DNA from: Thermoplasmata archaeon
GTDB lineage: Archaea; Thermoplasmatota; Thermoplasmata; Thermoplasmatales; Thermoplasmataceae
Length of the DNA: 34,510 nt
NCBI GenBank assembly: GCA_021802365.1
Contig: JAKAAJ010000003.1
Span: 1 to 34,510 of the forward strand
Direction of reading: 5' to 3'
In this document: positions 25,059 through 34,510 of the stretch, piece by piece
Numbering within the stretch: the first letter of the stretch is position 1
How the letters are laid out: every line of letters starts with the position of its first letter
Notes under the pieces: generated by a model
What the model saw: the letters and a program-made list of their open reading frames with translations, nothing else
What the model was told of the DNA's origin: nothing
The model's database searches: none
Position numbers and translations under genes: made by a program

Positions 25059-26660
25059 TTACTTCTCCAGTATATTCATTTTTATCCTTTTCTTTTCCAG
25101 CTCCTTACCTATCTGAAAATGATCTCCATGGAGTACCATCTTTGAGTACCTGTCATACTCGCTTGTCCATTTTTCCAGATCATATCCGTACCACGGGTTC
25201 TTCATTACAGGCTCAGGAAATCCAAGTTCCTTCCATATCTTGAGTGCATTCTCCATGTACTCGCGCTTCGGAAGTGAAGTTGGTGGATAGTCTGTCTTTC
25301 TCGTTGCATCAAGGAGAAGCGCAGAGCTCTCGAGATAGCCCTTTGGCCCAGTTTCCTCACCAGGATTCGCCGCCGACGGATCAAGATGGGCAGACTTTCC
25401 CCTAATTATCTGAATGTCCCTGTGAGGCTGCATCCTGAAACTCAAAGCCCAGTTGACAGAATCAGGGTCAAAAGGATCTATGTCCTCATCCACTGCAATT
25501 ATCACCTTTCCAATGTCTGAGGCGTATCCTGATGCACAGACAAGAGCTCTCATTGCATCCGTAGGGCCGGTTTTCTTCAGCTGTATGACACAGTACTGCC
25601 AGCTTCCGCTTGATTCATGAAAAGCCACTTTCCTTATTCCAGGAAGGCCGCAGTCATCTTTCAGAAACTTTGTGAAAGCACTTCCATATGCAACCTGCCT
25701 GAGTTTGCTGCTTTCACTTGGAGGCATCTGGCTAATGATTGTCTGAAATATTGGACTGTCCTTCCTGTGAGTCACAGCTGTCACTTCCATCACAGGGCAC
25801 CACTGACTTTCCACATCTGCTGCAACATAACCTGTGTATTCCCCGAATGGGGTCTGCTGTTCGAAGTCCTCTACAGAGACCCTGCCTTCAATTATGTATT
25901 CCGCTGTTGCCGGCACTACCAGATCGACTGTTTTGCATCGTACAACTTCTATGGGCTCACCGGCTATCCCTCCTGCCACAGCGAACTCATCCATTCCGTA
26001 AGGAACCTTGGCTGCTGCCGTATACTGAACGTAGGGGGGACCGCCAATAACAATCGCTGCATCCATGGTCTTACCCCTTTCTGCAGCTTTCTTGAGATGG
26101 GTGAACCCGTGGCTTCCTCTGTGTATTTCCCACAGAATCTTCCTTGGTCCGAATACCTGCCCAGAATAGGTACCTGCATTCTGCACGCCTGTTTCCGGAT
26201 CTTTTGTAACGAATGCAGTTGTGGTTCTTACCTGGCAGCTGTAACCGGGAATCTCGACTGGAAATGGGATATCCATAAGGCCATGCTTCTCCAAATCCTC
26301 ACCGCTTATTACAACCTCCTGGCATTTTCCGCTGCCTACCAGCTTTGGTTCAATGGGATGACTTATTCCGAATGTGAAGCGATCAGGAACCTCATCAGGT
26401 TTGCACTCCATCCCAGTTGCATAAATATCCATGGAACTTGAAAGAACAGCGGTGCAAACTCTTGCATCGAATTTCCTTCCCTTTGAATTATGGACATTTG
26501 TGAAGAGAAAGCCTGTTCTCTGTGATTCCGGCATTCCCCTGAACTGCACTCTGACAAGAGGCATCAGCTCAGTTTCTATCTTCGTAGGCCGATCGACAGT
26601 TCTAAGCAATCCTTTCTTATCCAGCTCTTTGAGGTAATCCCTCAGATCATGAAACACCAT
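25059..26660 (-). CDS. UbiD-family protein with altered active site (UbiD-3)
   Basis: The 533-residue protein is a clear paralogue of UbiD-2 along its length, including the same length and the C-terminal tail LPKREYMENALKIWKELGFP. Metal/cofactor ligands are all present by spacing: Asn161, His184 (RGSHG) and Glu225 (GMDE). The catalytic Arg position is Ser166 (NAGTYSGQV). The final Glu is Glu274 (PFGEYTGY), and the position five before it is Gln269, with Glu267 two residues out of register. It can thus probably bind the cofactor but lacks the standard E-R-E network. It lies about 140 bp downstream of UbiD-4 on the same strand, with its own TATA-like elements, and converges with the isochorismatase gene. 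Its reaction is uncertain. Confidence 0.88.
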   Translation of the reverse strand: MVFHDLRDYLKELDKKGLLRTVDRPTKIETELMPLVRVQFRGMPESQRTGFLFTNVHNSKGRKFDARVCTAVLSSSMDIYATGMECKPDEVPDRFTFGISHPIEPKLVGSGKCQEVVISGEDLEKHGLMDIPFPVEIPGYSCQVRTTTAFVTKDPETGVQNAGTYSGQVFGPRKILWEIHRGSHGFTHLKKAAERGKTMDAAIVIGGPPYVQYTAAAKVPYGMDEFAVAGGIAGEPIEVVRCKTVDLVVPATAEYIIEGRVSVEDFEQQTPFGEYTGYVAADVESQWCPVMEVTAVTHRKDSPIFQTIISQMPPSESSKLRQVAYGSAFTKFLKDDCGLPGIRKVAFHESSGSWQYCVIQLKKTGPTDAMRALVCASGYASDIGKVIIAVDEDIDPFDPDSVNWALSFRMQPHRDIQIIRGKSAHLDPSAANPGEETGPKGYLESSALLLDATRKTDYPPTSLPKREYMENALKIWKELGFPEPVMKNPWYGYDLEKWTSEYDRYSKMVLHGDHFQIGKELEKKRIKMNILEK

Positions 26661-26723
26661 ACATCCTTATCCTAAGCAGCAAATAAACATTAACCTGAAA
26701 ATGTAATCTTCATGGTTAGAAAT

Positions 26724-26766
26724 AGTTATATAAAATTATAAATGAGATTATTTTCATTCTGAAAAT
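26724..26766 (-). promoter_or_regulatory. UbiD-3 promoter region with inverted repeat
   Basis: The minus strand carries a TATA-like TTTTATATAAC (about 26725-26736). Upstream of it, ATTTTCA (26750-26756) and TGAAAAT (26760-26766) form a perfect 7-bp inverted repeat around TTC. A second TATA-like GTTTATTT near 26687 would give an almost leaderless start at 26660. Which element is used cannot be told. Confidence 0.35.
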
Positions 26767-26800
26767 ATATCAAATTCTCCTTCGTAAGTTTAAATTGAGA

Positions 26801-28255
26801 TCATTTCAGGATCTCCTGAAACTTTACCCTTACCTTTGAATCAGTCTCCCTATCTGCCCTTACCACCTCAGGGAAGGTGCCTTTAATGATCTTCTCCATG
26901 GGCTTTACTGCCATTATGATGGCCCTTGAACTTGTGTATTCAAGAATATCCTTTCCCTCAGTATGGACGGAGATCGGATCAAGCGGGGTTCCCATTGTGC
27001 TTCTGATTATGTCGATGCCCGTGGCAGGGTCGTTCCTGCTACACATAGCCCATATAACATCATGAATATTGGAAGGATCGATATCCTCATCGACCACCAC
27101 AGTGTATCTTCCAGAAACAGCCCCAGGCCTGCACTGCGATGCAACATGTCCTGCCATCACAGCATGTCCTCCGAACATCTGTCTGATTGAAACTACGGTG
27201 AACGCTCTGGAATAACCTTCCTCATGGCACCATACCCCTTTTACTCCTGAAATACCGGCACTTTCAAGTGTGTTCCATATTAGAGAGGCCCTGATTGGGC
27301 ACCTGAAGTATGAATAGTCGTATGGGGGTTTCCCTGCACAGGTACCCAGGAGTATGGGGTCCTTTCTCATATACAGAGCCTCTATGTGCAGTACCGGATT
27401 CCTCATCTTTCCTCCGGCATAGTAGCCCATAAACTCGCCAAGTGGGCCTTCGTCTGTCATCTCTGAATCTATGTAACCCTCAATTGCTATCTCTGAATCG
27501 GCAGGGATAGGAAGACCGGTGACTGGCCCTCTCACAACCTTTACCGGTTCTCCCCTGACAGCACCAAGATAGTTGTATTCGGATACACCTTCCGGTACCT
27601 CATTTGCGGAAAACAGGTTCAGGCCAGGATTGTGTCCGAATGATGCCGCAATTGGGACTCTCCCCTCCTTCCTTAACCACCTCTCAACATGGTTTCTTCC
27701 ATGTCTTGAAGCTTCCATAAGAATAGCAAGGTGATTTCTGTCCTTCACCATTATTCTGTAAGTACCCACATTTACCCAACCGTTGTCGGGATCCCTTGTG
27801 ATCACTGCATCCATTGTTCCGATATATCTTCCACCATCCTCGCTGAACCACTTTGGGACAGGTATTTTTGTAACATCTACTTCATCACCCTTCATAGTGG
27901 TCTCGAATAATGGGGAATCAGAAACAAACTCCGGATCAAATGATGACTGCCTGGAGGAAGTCTGGCTCAACCTTTTTCGTATTTCAGACGTGAGGGCCAT
28001 ATCGTCAAAATTTCCTGACATTCCAAGGGCTTCTGCAACTCTGTTGGCATCAAGCAGAGAACCGGTGAGCACCCTCATTCCTGACGGATAACCTGTAATG
28101 TCATCAAACAGGAGAGTGTACTTTTTCATCTTTGCGTTGGCATCGGTAAGTGCTCCAATCTCCAGGTTCCAGTCAGCCCCGGATACCTTTCGCAGGAGCC
28201 CCCTTGAATCTATCTTCTCTATGAATGAACGGAGACTGTATTGTTCTGTTTTCAT
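26801..28255 (-). CDS. UbiD-family decarboxylase, canonical active site (UbiD-4)
   Basis: From the ATG at 28255 the protein has 484 residues; an upstream in-frame ATG at 28276 adds seven. In the longer numbering the ligands are Asn169, His192 (SRHG) and Glu233 (GVSE), and the E-R-E set is Arg174 (NVGTYR), Glu276 and Glu281 (EGPLGE), all intact and close to Fdc1 numbering (168/173/191/233/277/282). It should be a true prenyl-FMN decarboxylase or carboxylase. I prefer 28255 because CATTTTAA lies about 31 bp upstream and the homologous N-terminus starts there. It precedes UbiD-3 on the same strand, so a canonical and an altered enzyme may be made together. The substrate is unknown. Confidence 0.9.
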   Translation of the reverse strand: MKTEQYSLRSFIEKIDSRGLLRKVSGADWNLEIGALTDANAKMKKYTLLFDDITGYPSGMRVLTGSLLDANRVAEALGMSGNFDDMALTSEIRKRLSQTSSRQSSFDPEFVSDSPLFETTMKGDEVDVTKIPVPKWFSEDGGRYIGTMDAVITRDPDNGWVNVGTYRIMVKDRNHLAILMEASRHGRNHVERWLRKEGRVPIAASFGHNPGLNLFSANEVPEGVSEYNYLGAVRGEPVKVVRGPVTGLPIPADSEIAIEGYIDSEMTDEGPLGEFMGYYAGGKMRNPVLHIEALYMRKDPILLGTCAGKPPYDYSYFRCPIRASLIWNTLESAGISGVKGVWCHEEGYSRAFTVVSIRQMFGGHAVMAGHVASQCRPGAVSGRYTVVVDEDIDPSNIHDVIWAMCSRNDPATGIDIIRSTMGTPLDPISVHTEGKDILEYTSSRAIIMAVKPMEKIIKGTFPEVVRADRETDSKVRVKFQEILK

Positions 28256-28302
28256 GTTATCTGTTTTCCATACCATTTTCAGCTTAAAATGTTTTCTTGT
28301 TT

Positions 28303-28319
28303 TGAAGTTAATTACTTCA
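28303..28319. repeat. Inverted repeat upstream of UbiD-4
   Basis: TGAAGT (28303-28308) and ACTTCA (28314-28319) form an inverted repeat with a 5-base spacer. It lies just upstream of the TATA-like element proposed for UbiD-4, in the gap shared with the divergent formamidase gene. Six-base arms are near chance level in such sequence. Confidence 0.25.
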
Positions 28320-28461
28320 CCAATATTGCATTACATTGTTTGTATAGAAAATGTATTTTATTTTAAAAATTGAAGGACAAACAGTTAATGATTTAACACA
28401 ATAACATTTACATTTTCAATTAAGATTATTAGGGGATTATAATTCTGTTACAGGAGAATAA

Positions 28462-30293
<1,832 letters not shown>

Positions 30294-30335
30294 TCATTAG
30301 CCCATACCTGTGGAATTTAAAAATTGTTTGTGGGT

Positions 30336-31739
30336 TTATTCCTGCCCTCCCACAAGCCCTTCGTACTTCTTGTCCAGGACGTAACTCTTCTTCCTTGCGA
30401 AAGACAAAACTATACCGACCACAACCCAGACCAGGAAAATCACTGAACCTATGATCACAGTCGAGCTTATTGATATGAATGTCCCGTAGAAAACAAACCC
30501 CAGTATAACTATTGCTACAATTGGGAGCAGTAGGTTCAGAGCACCCCATTTCCTTGTTTCCCTCTTGTTGAGGGCAGGAAGAGCAGCGTTTGCTATTGCG
30601 TGTACAAGCAGTGCAGGTAATGTTGAAACTATTCCCGTCACAAGGAATATGTTGAAACCTCCACCTCCAAGTGCGACCGTCCCTACAGCAGCAATCAGGA
30701 AAGCCCCGATCCCCATAACAGCGGCAGAAACATGAGGTGTCTGGTGTTTGTGGTGTATACGCGACATTGCACTGGGAAGGATATTGTTTCTGGCCAGTGC
30801 CATAGAAACTCTTGAGGAGCTGTTGAAGAACACTGCTATATCGGTCAGTATGCTGTTTATATAGAACACAGTTATTATTATGGCCCCTATAAGTCCTAGG
30901 TCACTCTTCGTCAGTATTATACCAGGGACAAGGTTTGTTGCGTACGTGGACATATTCAGTGGACCCCATCCAACAGTGAAAGCATAGGCTGCAAATACGA
31001 AGAATACTCCCAGTATGAGTGCGGAAATGACTATTGTATTGCCAACCATCTTCTTCCCATTCTTGGCCTCCTCCCCCAGTGGAGTCATGGTCCCGAATCC
31101 GGAGAATGAAGTGTACATGAAAAGAACACCGAGCATCACTCCACTAATTCCACCTGATGCGAATTTCGGCGTGAACACCTGTACCGTGTTTATGGCAGGA
31201 TGCTCAAGTACTATTGCAAGGCCTATTGCTATGACAACCAGTATTTCCATGGTTCCCATAACCATGGCATACTTCAGAGACTGTTTTATTCCCACAACTG
31301 AGACAAAATATCCAAATAGCATTGTACCCGCCAGAAGGGGGAGCCATGTATAGGATGGTATGTTTATTCCAAATACCTCGGATAGCAATGCCGGGACAAA
31401 TACCGATATGCTCAGGGCAATGAAAGCCATTGCAAAAATCTGATAAAGAATGTACATCCATCCAGTGAATGCCCCGACAACCGGTCCAAATGCCACCTTA
31501 GTGTAGTCATAATAACCGCCGGCACCAGCCATCCTGGAAGATATTCTCTTTATGATGTAAGCGTTAAGCACTACAACGAAGAAAGCTATCAGCGCGGACA
31601 GTGGTAAAGCTCCAAGGGCATATCCAGCAGCTCCGGTCATTGTCGCAACTGCAGCACCTGCCGGTGCAGAAGCTGCAATTCCCTGAAAGAGTGTTTCACC
31701 TCTGTTCAGTACTCCCTGTTTGAGTTCAATGCTACTCAT
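30336..31739 (-). CDS. APC-family amino acid permease
   Basis: From the ATG at 31739 the protein has 467 residues with about twelve hydrophobic segments. The first helix shows the APC pattern FQGIAASAPAGAAVATMTGA, and AGAGGYYDYT after helix 2 is the usual SAGGxYxY-like motif. It should import amino acids or related amines or organic acids. An in-frame ATG at 31760 adds seven residues, but a TATA box at 31762-31769 lies 27 bp from the 31739 ATG, so the longer start would fall inside the promoter. The gene lies next to the peptidase gene in a peptide/amino acid scavenging context. Confidence 0.9.
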   Translation of the reverse strand: MSSIELKQGVLNRGETLFQGIAASAPAGAAVATMTGAAGYALGALPLSALIAFFVVVLNAYIIKRISSRMAGAGGYYDYTKVAFGPVVGAFTGWMYILYQIFAMAFIALSISVFVPALLSEVFGINIPSYTWLPLLAGTMLFGYFVSVVGIKQSLKYAMVMGTMEILVVIAIGLAIVLEHPAINTVQVFTPKFASGGISGVMLGVLFMYTSFSGFGTMTPLGEEAKNGKKMVGNTIVISALILGVFFVFAAYAFTVGWGPLNMSTYATNLVPGIILTKSDLGLIGAIIITVFYINSILTDIAVFFNSSSRVSMALARNNILPSAMSRIHHKHQTPHVSAAVMGIGAFLIAAVGTVALGGGGFNIFLVTGIVSTLPALLVHAIANAALPALNKRETRKWGALNLLLPIVAIVILGFVFYGTFISISSTVIIGSVIFLVWVVVGIVLSFARKKSYVLDKKYEGLVGGQE

Positions 31740-31747
31740 TAGCGTGC

Positions 31748-31766
31748 TATAGAATGCCATTCTATA
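31748..31766. promoter_or_regulatory. Perfect 9-1-9 palindrome over the APC permease promoter
   Basis: TATAGAATG (31748-31756), a central C, and CATTCTATA (31758-31766) form a perfect 19-bp palindrome. It overlaps the TATA box (TATATAAT on the plus strand, 31763-31770) and covers the space towards the proposed transcription start at 31739. This is the layout of a repressor operator. Confidence 0.6.
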
Positions 31767-31984
31767 TAATACTTACTCTAAAATAAGCAGATTAGTTAAG
31801 TCCAGAGGCCTAGGTAGTTCTAAATAAATATCTACTTCATGCAAACTATTTCATAAAATAATGAGGAAGTCCTTATTACTCAAATTTTAACTAATGGCCA
31901 GATACACCTTTAGGTTCCGGATTGACCTGATTCTGGAAAAGAATAATAAAACATAATTCCGTATTCTTTGTGTGATAATTCATA

Positions 31985-32977
31985 ATGGGATCTGATGGTC
32001 TGGGAAACACAAGGGAACAGGAAAACAATGTACTGTATATTTTAAGGCTGCTTGTGAACAGCCAGTCAATAATAGGATTCAGATGGTCTGCGGTCTATAA
32101 ATTCATAGAAGAAGTTACCGGTTTCAGGAAAGAACAGGTAAAATCCATCATTAAAGGTTATGGAATAACAGTGAGCAACGGGGACCTTGATAGATTTCAG
32201 GTTTATGGCATATTCTCTGTTCTTCCTGATGAAAATGGAAGGAAGTTGCTATTCTCAAGGATCATAGAAATTCTTCAGTCCGATAAACTTGCAGAGGAGA
32301 TCACGCTCTCATTGAGTTTGAATTACGGTTTCTCAAAGGCCATAATCGGTATACTTGTTCTCAGGAATACAAGGATCGGGAAAATGATACAGGAGTCCCC
32401 TCTTATTGCTTTATGCTCATCTGACCCTTTCCTTGAGAGCGAAGAGTTTAACCAGTTCAGCAGAGAAAATGTGAGCAGGATCGACCTTGATGGTAGGGAA
32501 ATGGAGAAGTATCTAAGCAGAAGGTGGTTTGTAGATCTGGTTGAAATACTGAATGAAGGATTCTACGGAACGGATTCTTTCTCTATACTTCAGGAGGTAC
32601 AGAAAAACTGGAAGGACGAAGATATTGAAGGTCTGGAGGAAGTGATGAATTCAGGTCTTTTCCTTAAGATGCTTGCCAGAAGAAGCGAAATGCTCCTGGA
32701 TAAAAATATCTCAGAATCCCTGACAATCAAGAAATCATCTCAGAAAAGGAGCAGAACACTCAGGTCTTTCTATCACTGGCTTGGTATAGGAAACGACTTT
32801 ACCCTTGGTCTTGAATTCCTTGTTGGCAGCATAGAATTCCTTCCACGTATGAATGAGATTGATGGCGTAATACTGTTCATAATAGGAAGCATTCAGCTTA
32901 CTGGAAGGGCAGTCATAACCATTGTGTCCGATGCACATCTTAGCTCAAGAGAGAGAAAGTTGAGGAGGGAAATGTAA
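31985..32977 (+). CDS. Uncharacterised protein with C-terminal YrhK-like membrane domain
   Basis: I do not recognise the first 255 residues, which are helical, charged and without known motifs. Residues 265-315 read like the YrhK domain: FYHWLGIGNDFTLGLEFLVG, then FLPRMNEIDGVILFIIGSIQ, that is, two hydrophobic helices each carrying GSI. The C-terminus after them is strongly basic (SSRERKLRREM). The picture is a cytosolic helical domain tethered to the membrane by a helical pair. It stands alone, divergent from the APC permease and convergent with the cyclophilin gene, and is probably lineage-specific. No function is proposed. Confidence 0.65.
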   Translation: MGSDGLGNTREQENNVLYILRLLVNSQSIIGFRWSAVYKFIEEVTGFRKEQVKSIIKGYGITVSNGDLDRFQVYGIFSVLPDENGRKLLFSRIIEILQSDKLAEEITLSLSLNYGFSKAIIGILVLRNTRIGKMIQESPLIALCSSDPFLESEEFNQFSRENVSRIDLDGREMEKYLSRRWFVDLVEILNEGFYGTDSFSILQEVQKNWKDEDIEGLEEVMNSGLFLKMLARRSEMLLDKNISESLTIKKSSQKRSRTLRSFYHWLGIGNDFTLGLEFLVGSIEFLPRMNEIDGVILFIIGSIQLTGRAVITIVSDAHLSSRERKLRREM

Positions 32978-32980
32978 GGC

Positions 32981-33439
32981 TTAACTGGAAATGTAGGCCT
33001 TCAGGATTCTTACCTCCTTTAGGGGCCTGTCATTCCTGTCTCTCTTGGTTTTGCTTATTCTGTCTGCCACCTCCATTCCTTCCTTTACCTTTCCAAAAAC
33101 AGGATGCTTCCTGTCAAGGAAATTGTTATTAACAACATTTATAAAAAACTGGCTTCCACCTGTGTTTGGACCAGCATTTGCCATGGAAATGGTTCCGCGG
33201 TCATTTCTGTTATTCTTAGTGAATTCATCTTTTATTGTGTACCCTGGTCCACCCATACCTGTGCCCGTGGGATCCCCGCCCTGAATCATGAAATCCGGAA
33301 TTACACGGTGAAAAATCACATTATTGTAGAATCCTTTCTCAACAAGTTTTCTAAAATTGCCTGCTGTTACCGGCATTTCTTTCTCAAAGAGCTCTATTGT
33401 TATCTTTCCCTCTGTAGTTTCAAGAGTTACTTCAGTCAT
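32981..33439 (-). CDS. Cyclophilin-type peptidyl-prolyl cis-trans isomerase
   Basis: The 152-residue protein is a single-domain cyclophilin with [20 protein letters not shown] (41-60; catalytic Arg45), [17 protein letters not shown] (84-100) and [14 protein letters not shown]. The tryptophan of the cyclosporin site in eukaryotic cyclophilins is Phe here, as in many microbial forms. No signal peptide is seen, so it acts in the cytosol as a folding helper. It is a housekeeping gene unrelated to the catabolic island and ends 3 bp from the stop of the convergent YrhK-like gene. Confidence 0.96.
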   Translation of the reverse strand: MTEVTLETTEGKITIELFEKEMPVTAGNFRKLVEKGFYNNVIFHRVIPDFMIQGGDPTGTGMGGPGYTIKDEFTKNNRNDRGTISMANAGPNTGGSQFFINVVNNNFLDRKHPVFGKVKEGMEVADRISKTKRDRNDRPLKEVRILKAYISS

Positions 33440-33565
33440 GATTTTCTTTAGTTCATTGTGCAGGATTACCTAAATATTCCTATTTTAAAACATATTTGAT
33501 TGAATGGTCACCTGAGTTGAAGGTTAACATTTATATGTTAGATATATCTCACCATTGGAGGAATA

Positions 33566-33691
33566 ATGACATTATTGTCGAATAATAATGTTTGGAGATG
33601 GGAATTAGACAGCCAGTACGGTGCAAGAGAATATTTCAGGGAATCCAAAGCTGACATAGATTGCCGGAGGTATAGTCTCAATGGATTATGA
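33566..33691 (+). CDS. Possible 41-residue small protein or leader peptide
   Basis: An ATG at 33566, preceded four bases earlier by GGAGG (33557-33561), opens a 41-codon frame beginning MTLLSNNNVWRWELDSQYGA. A TATA-like TTATAT lies at 33531-33536. The frame ends at a TGA that overlaps the first codons of the following MFS gene by 11 bp. No domain is recognisable. It may be a real small protein, a leader that couples translation to the MFS gene, or a chance frame. Confidence 0.4.
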   Translation: MTLLSNNNVWRWELDSQYGAREYFRESKADIDCRRYSLNGL

Positions 33692-34510
33692 TACTATGAA
33701 GCAGGGCACACAGAGGTACGAGACGAAAGCTTTTGCCGATCTTAATCAGAATGAGAGAAAGATACTGAGCAGACAGCAGAAGATTATTGTAACGTGGAGT
33801 ATCATTGCCTCCTTCACATACGCGCTAATCTGGTACTGGGTGCCATCTGTTGACAGCTTCATTCAGAAACAGTTTTCGCTTTCAACCTTCGATGTCGGAC
33901 TCCTGATATCATCGTTTGGGGCAGCTTTCATTGTCACTAACTTCATGTGGGGCCACCTCAATGATCGATTCAGGCCAAACAGAGTTGTGACCATTGGCCT
34001 CATAATAGCGGGGATAACCACTTTCCTTTTCCAGTATGTTACAAGTTTTCCGGAAATGATTGCTCTCAGGGTACTTGAGGGGGTGTTCAACGGGGCTGCA
34101 TGGTCAGGCATAGTCAAGACAGTGCAGCTATGGTTCCCTATTGAAAAAAGGTCCAGGTACCTTGGAGTGTTCATAGCAGTATACAGCTGGGCAATATCAC
34201 TGGACCTGCTGGCCGGCATAGACATTTCCATAACACATGGCTGGGCGATGTGGGCACTGATCGTGGGAATACTTGGAATAATAGCTGGTGTCCTCACATT
34301 CTTTATGGCAAAGCCCTACGGCCCCATGGTTGGCCTTCCATTGATAGACTGGGGAGATGTTCCGCCTGCCAAAAACATGAAGGTATCTGAGGTTGCGAAG
34401 TCTCTCTTCAGGTACAGATGGATGGCTCTGGCAATTCTTGCCGGATTTGTGGTGATCGGCGGTGCAAATATAATATCTGGATTCTATCTTCAGCAGGTTC
34501 TTCCAAAGCT
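33681..34510 (+). CDS. MFS transporter (3' part outside window)
   Basis: The frame from the ATG at 33681 is open to the window end (about 276 residues), so the C-terminus is missing. GGAGG at 33666-33670 sits 10 bases before the ATG, and an in-frame stop at 33657 rules out a longer start. After a charged N-terminus the first helix reads IIVTWSIIASFTYALIWYWV. Motif A appears as GHLNDRFRPNR, and VLEGVFNGAAWSGI in helix 4 is MFS-like. It should be a cytoplasmic-membrane importer or exporter of an organic solute. It is the third MFS gene of the window and lies beyond the cyclophilin gene, so a link to the catabolic island is uncertain. Confidence 0.88.
   Translation, partial: MDYDTMKQGTQRYETKAFADLNQNERKILSRQQKIIVTWSIIASFTYALIWYWVPSVDSFIQKQFSLSTFDVGLLISSFGAAFIVTNFMWGHLNDRFRPNRVVTIGLIIAGITTFLFQYVTSFPEMIALRVLEGVFNGAAWSGIVKTVQLWFPIEKRSRYLGVFIAVYSWAISLDLLAGIDISITHGWAMWALIVGILGIIAGVLTFFMAKPYGPMVGLPLIDWGDVPPAKNMKVSEVAKSLFRYRWMALAILAGFVVIGGANIISGFYLQQVLPK

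Noticed and set aside
25617..26441. 274-codon plus-strand frame
   Set aside because: It is antisense to UbiD-3, whose motifs are conserved along the whole length; no independent coding sign.
33863..34297. 144-codon minus-strand frame
   Set aside because: It is antisense to the MFS gene at 33681, which has clear helices, motif A and a ribosome site.

Overview
The window reads as chromosomal DNA of an acidophilic archaeon of the order Thermoplasmatales (Ferroplasma/Cuniculiplasma-like). The clearest marker is a prolyl aminopeptidase at 29388-30275. From memory it is nearly collinear with tricorn-interacting factor F1 of Thermoplasma acidophilum, with the catalytic Ser/Asp/His each shifted by two residues. 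Many genes have an archaeal TATA-like box 23-29 bp upstream of the start codon and little or no leader. Shine-Dalgarno sites appear mainly at internal operon genes. I saw no tRNA, rRNA, CRISPR array or intact insertion sequence.

Layout. 1-854 is a partial MFS transporter. 1145-7137 is an AT-richer block: an MFS transporter, an alpha/beta hydrolase behind an M29/NicX-like metalloprotein, and an ornithine cyclodeaminase-family protein. It contains two decayed gaps, one holding a transposase relic. 7291-12820 holds a UbiD-family enzyme divergent from a three-gene molybdenum hydroxylase operon. 12921-16817 holds an ACMSD-like amidohydrolase, a cupin-cyclase pair, an alpha/beta hydrolase and one UbiX. 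16814-19602 holds an FMN-binding split-barrel protein, a second UbiD and an HTH-ACT regulator candidate. 19865-25057 is a run of plus-strand genes: flavin reductase, DUF2848 protein, HpaB-type monooxygenase, cupin, isochorismatase-type hydrolase, class II aldolase-type protein and a second isochorismatase. 25059-28255 holds two more UbiD genes. 28462-29391 is an acetamidase/formamidase. 29388-34510 holds the aminopeptidase, an APC permease, a YrhK-like protein, a cyclophilin and a third MFS transporter.

Function. Four UbiD-family enzymes, one UbiX to make their prenylated FMN, a molybdenum hydroxylase, a two-component flavin monooxygenase, an ACMSD-like decarboxylase, a NicX-like candidate ring-cleaving enzyme, C-N hydrolases (two isochorismatases, a formamidase, a cyclase) and several transporters look like one catabolic island for aromatic or, more likely, N-heteroaromatic acids. 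The set resembles the logic of bacterial nicotinate/picolinate degradation, but no enzyme here can be assigned a substrate from sequence alone. Two of the four UbiD proteins lack the canonical catalytic Arg and one catalytic Glu. The monooxygenase has Tyr and His exchanged at two substrate-site positions. The NicX-like protein has His where the family has a metal-binding Asp. These departures suggest unusual substrates and are the main leads of the window.
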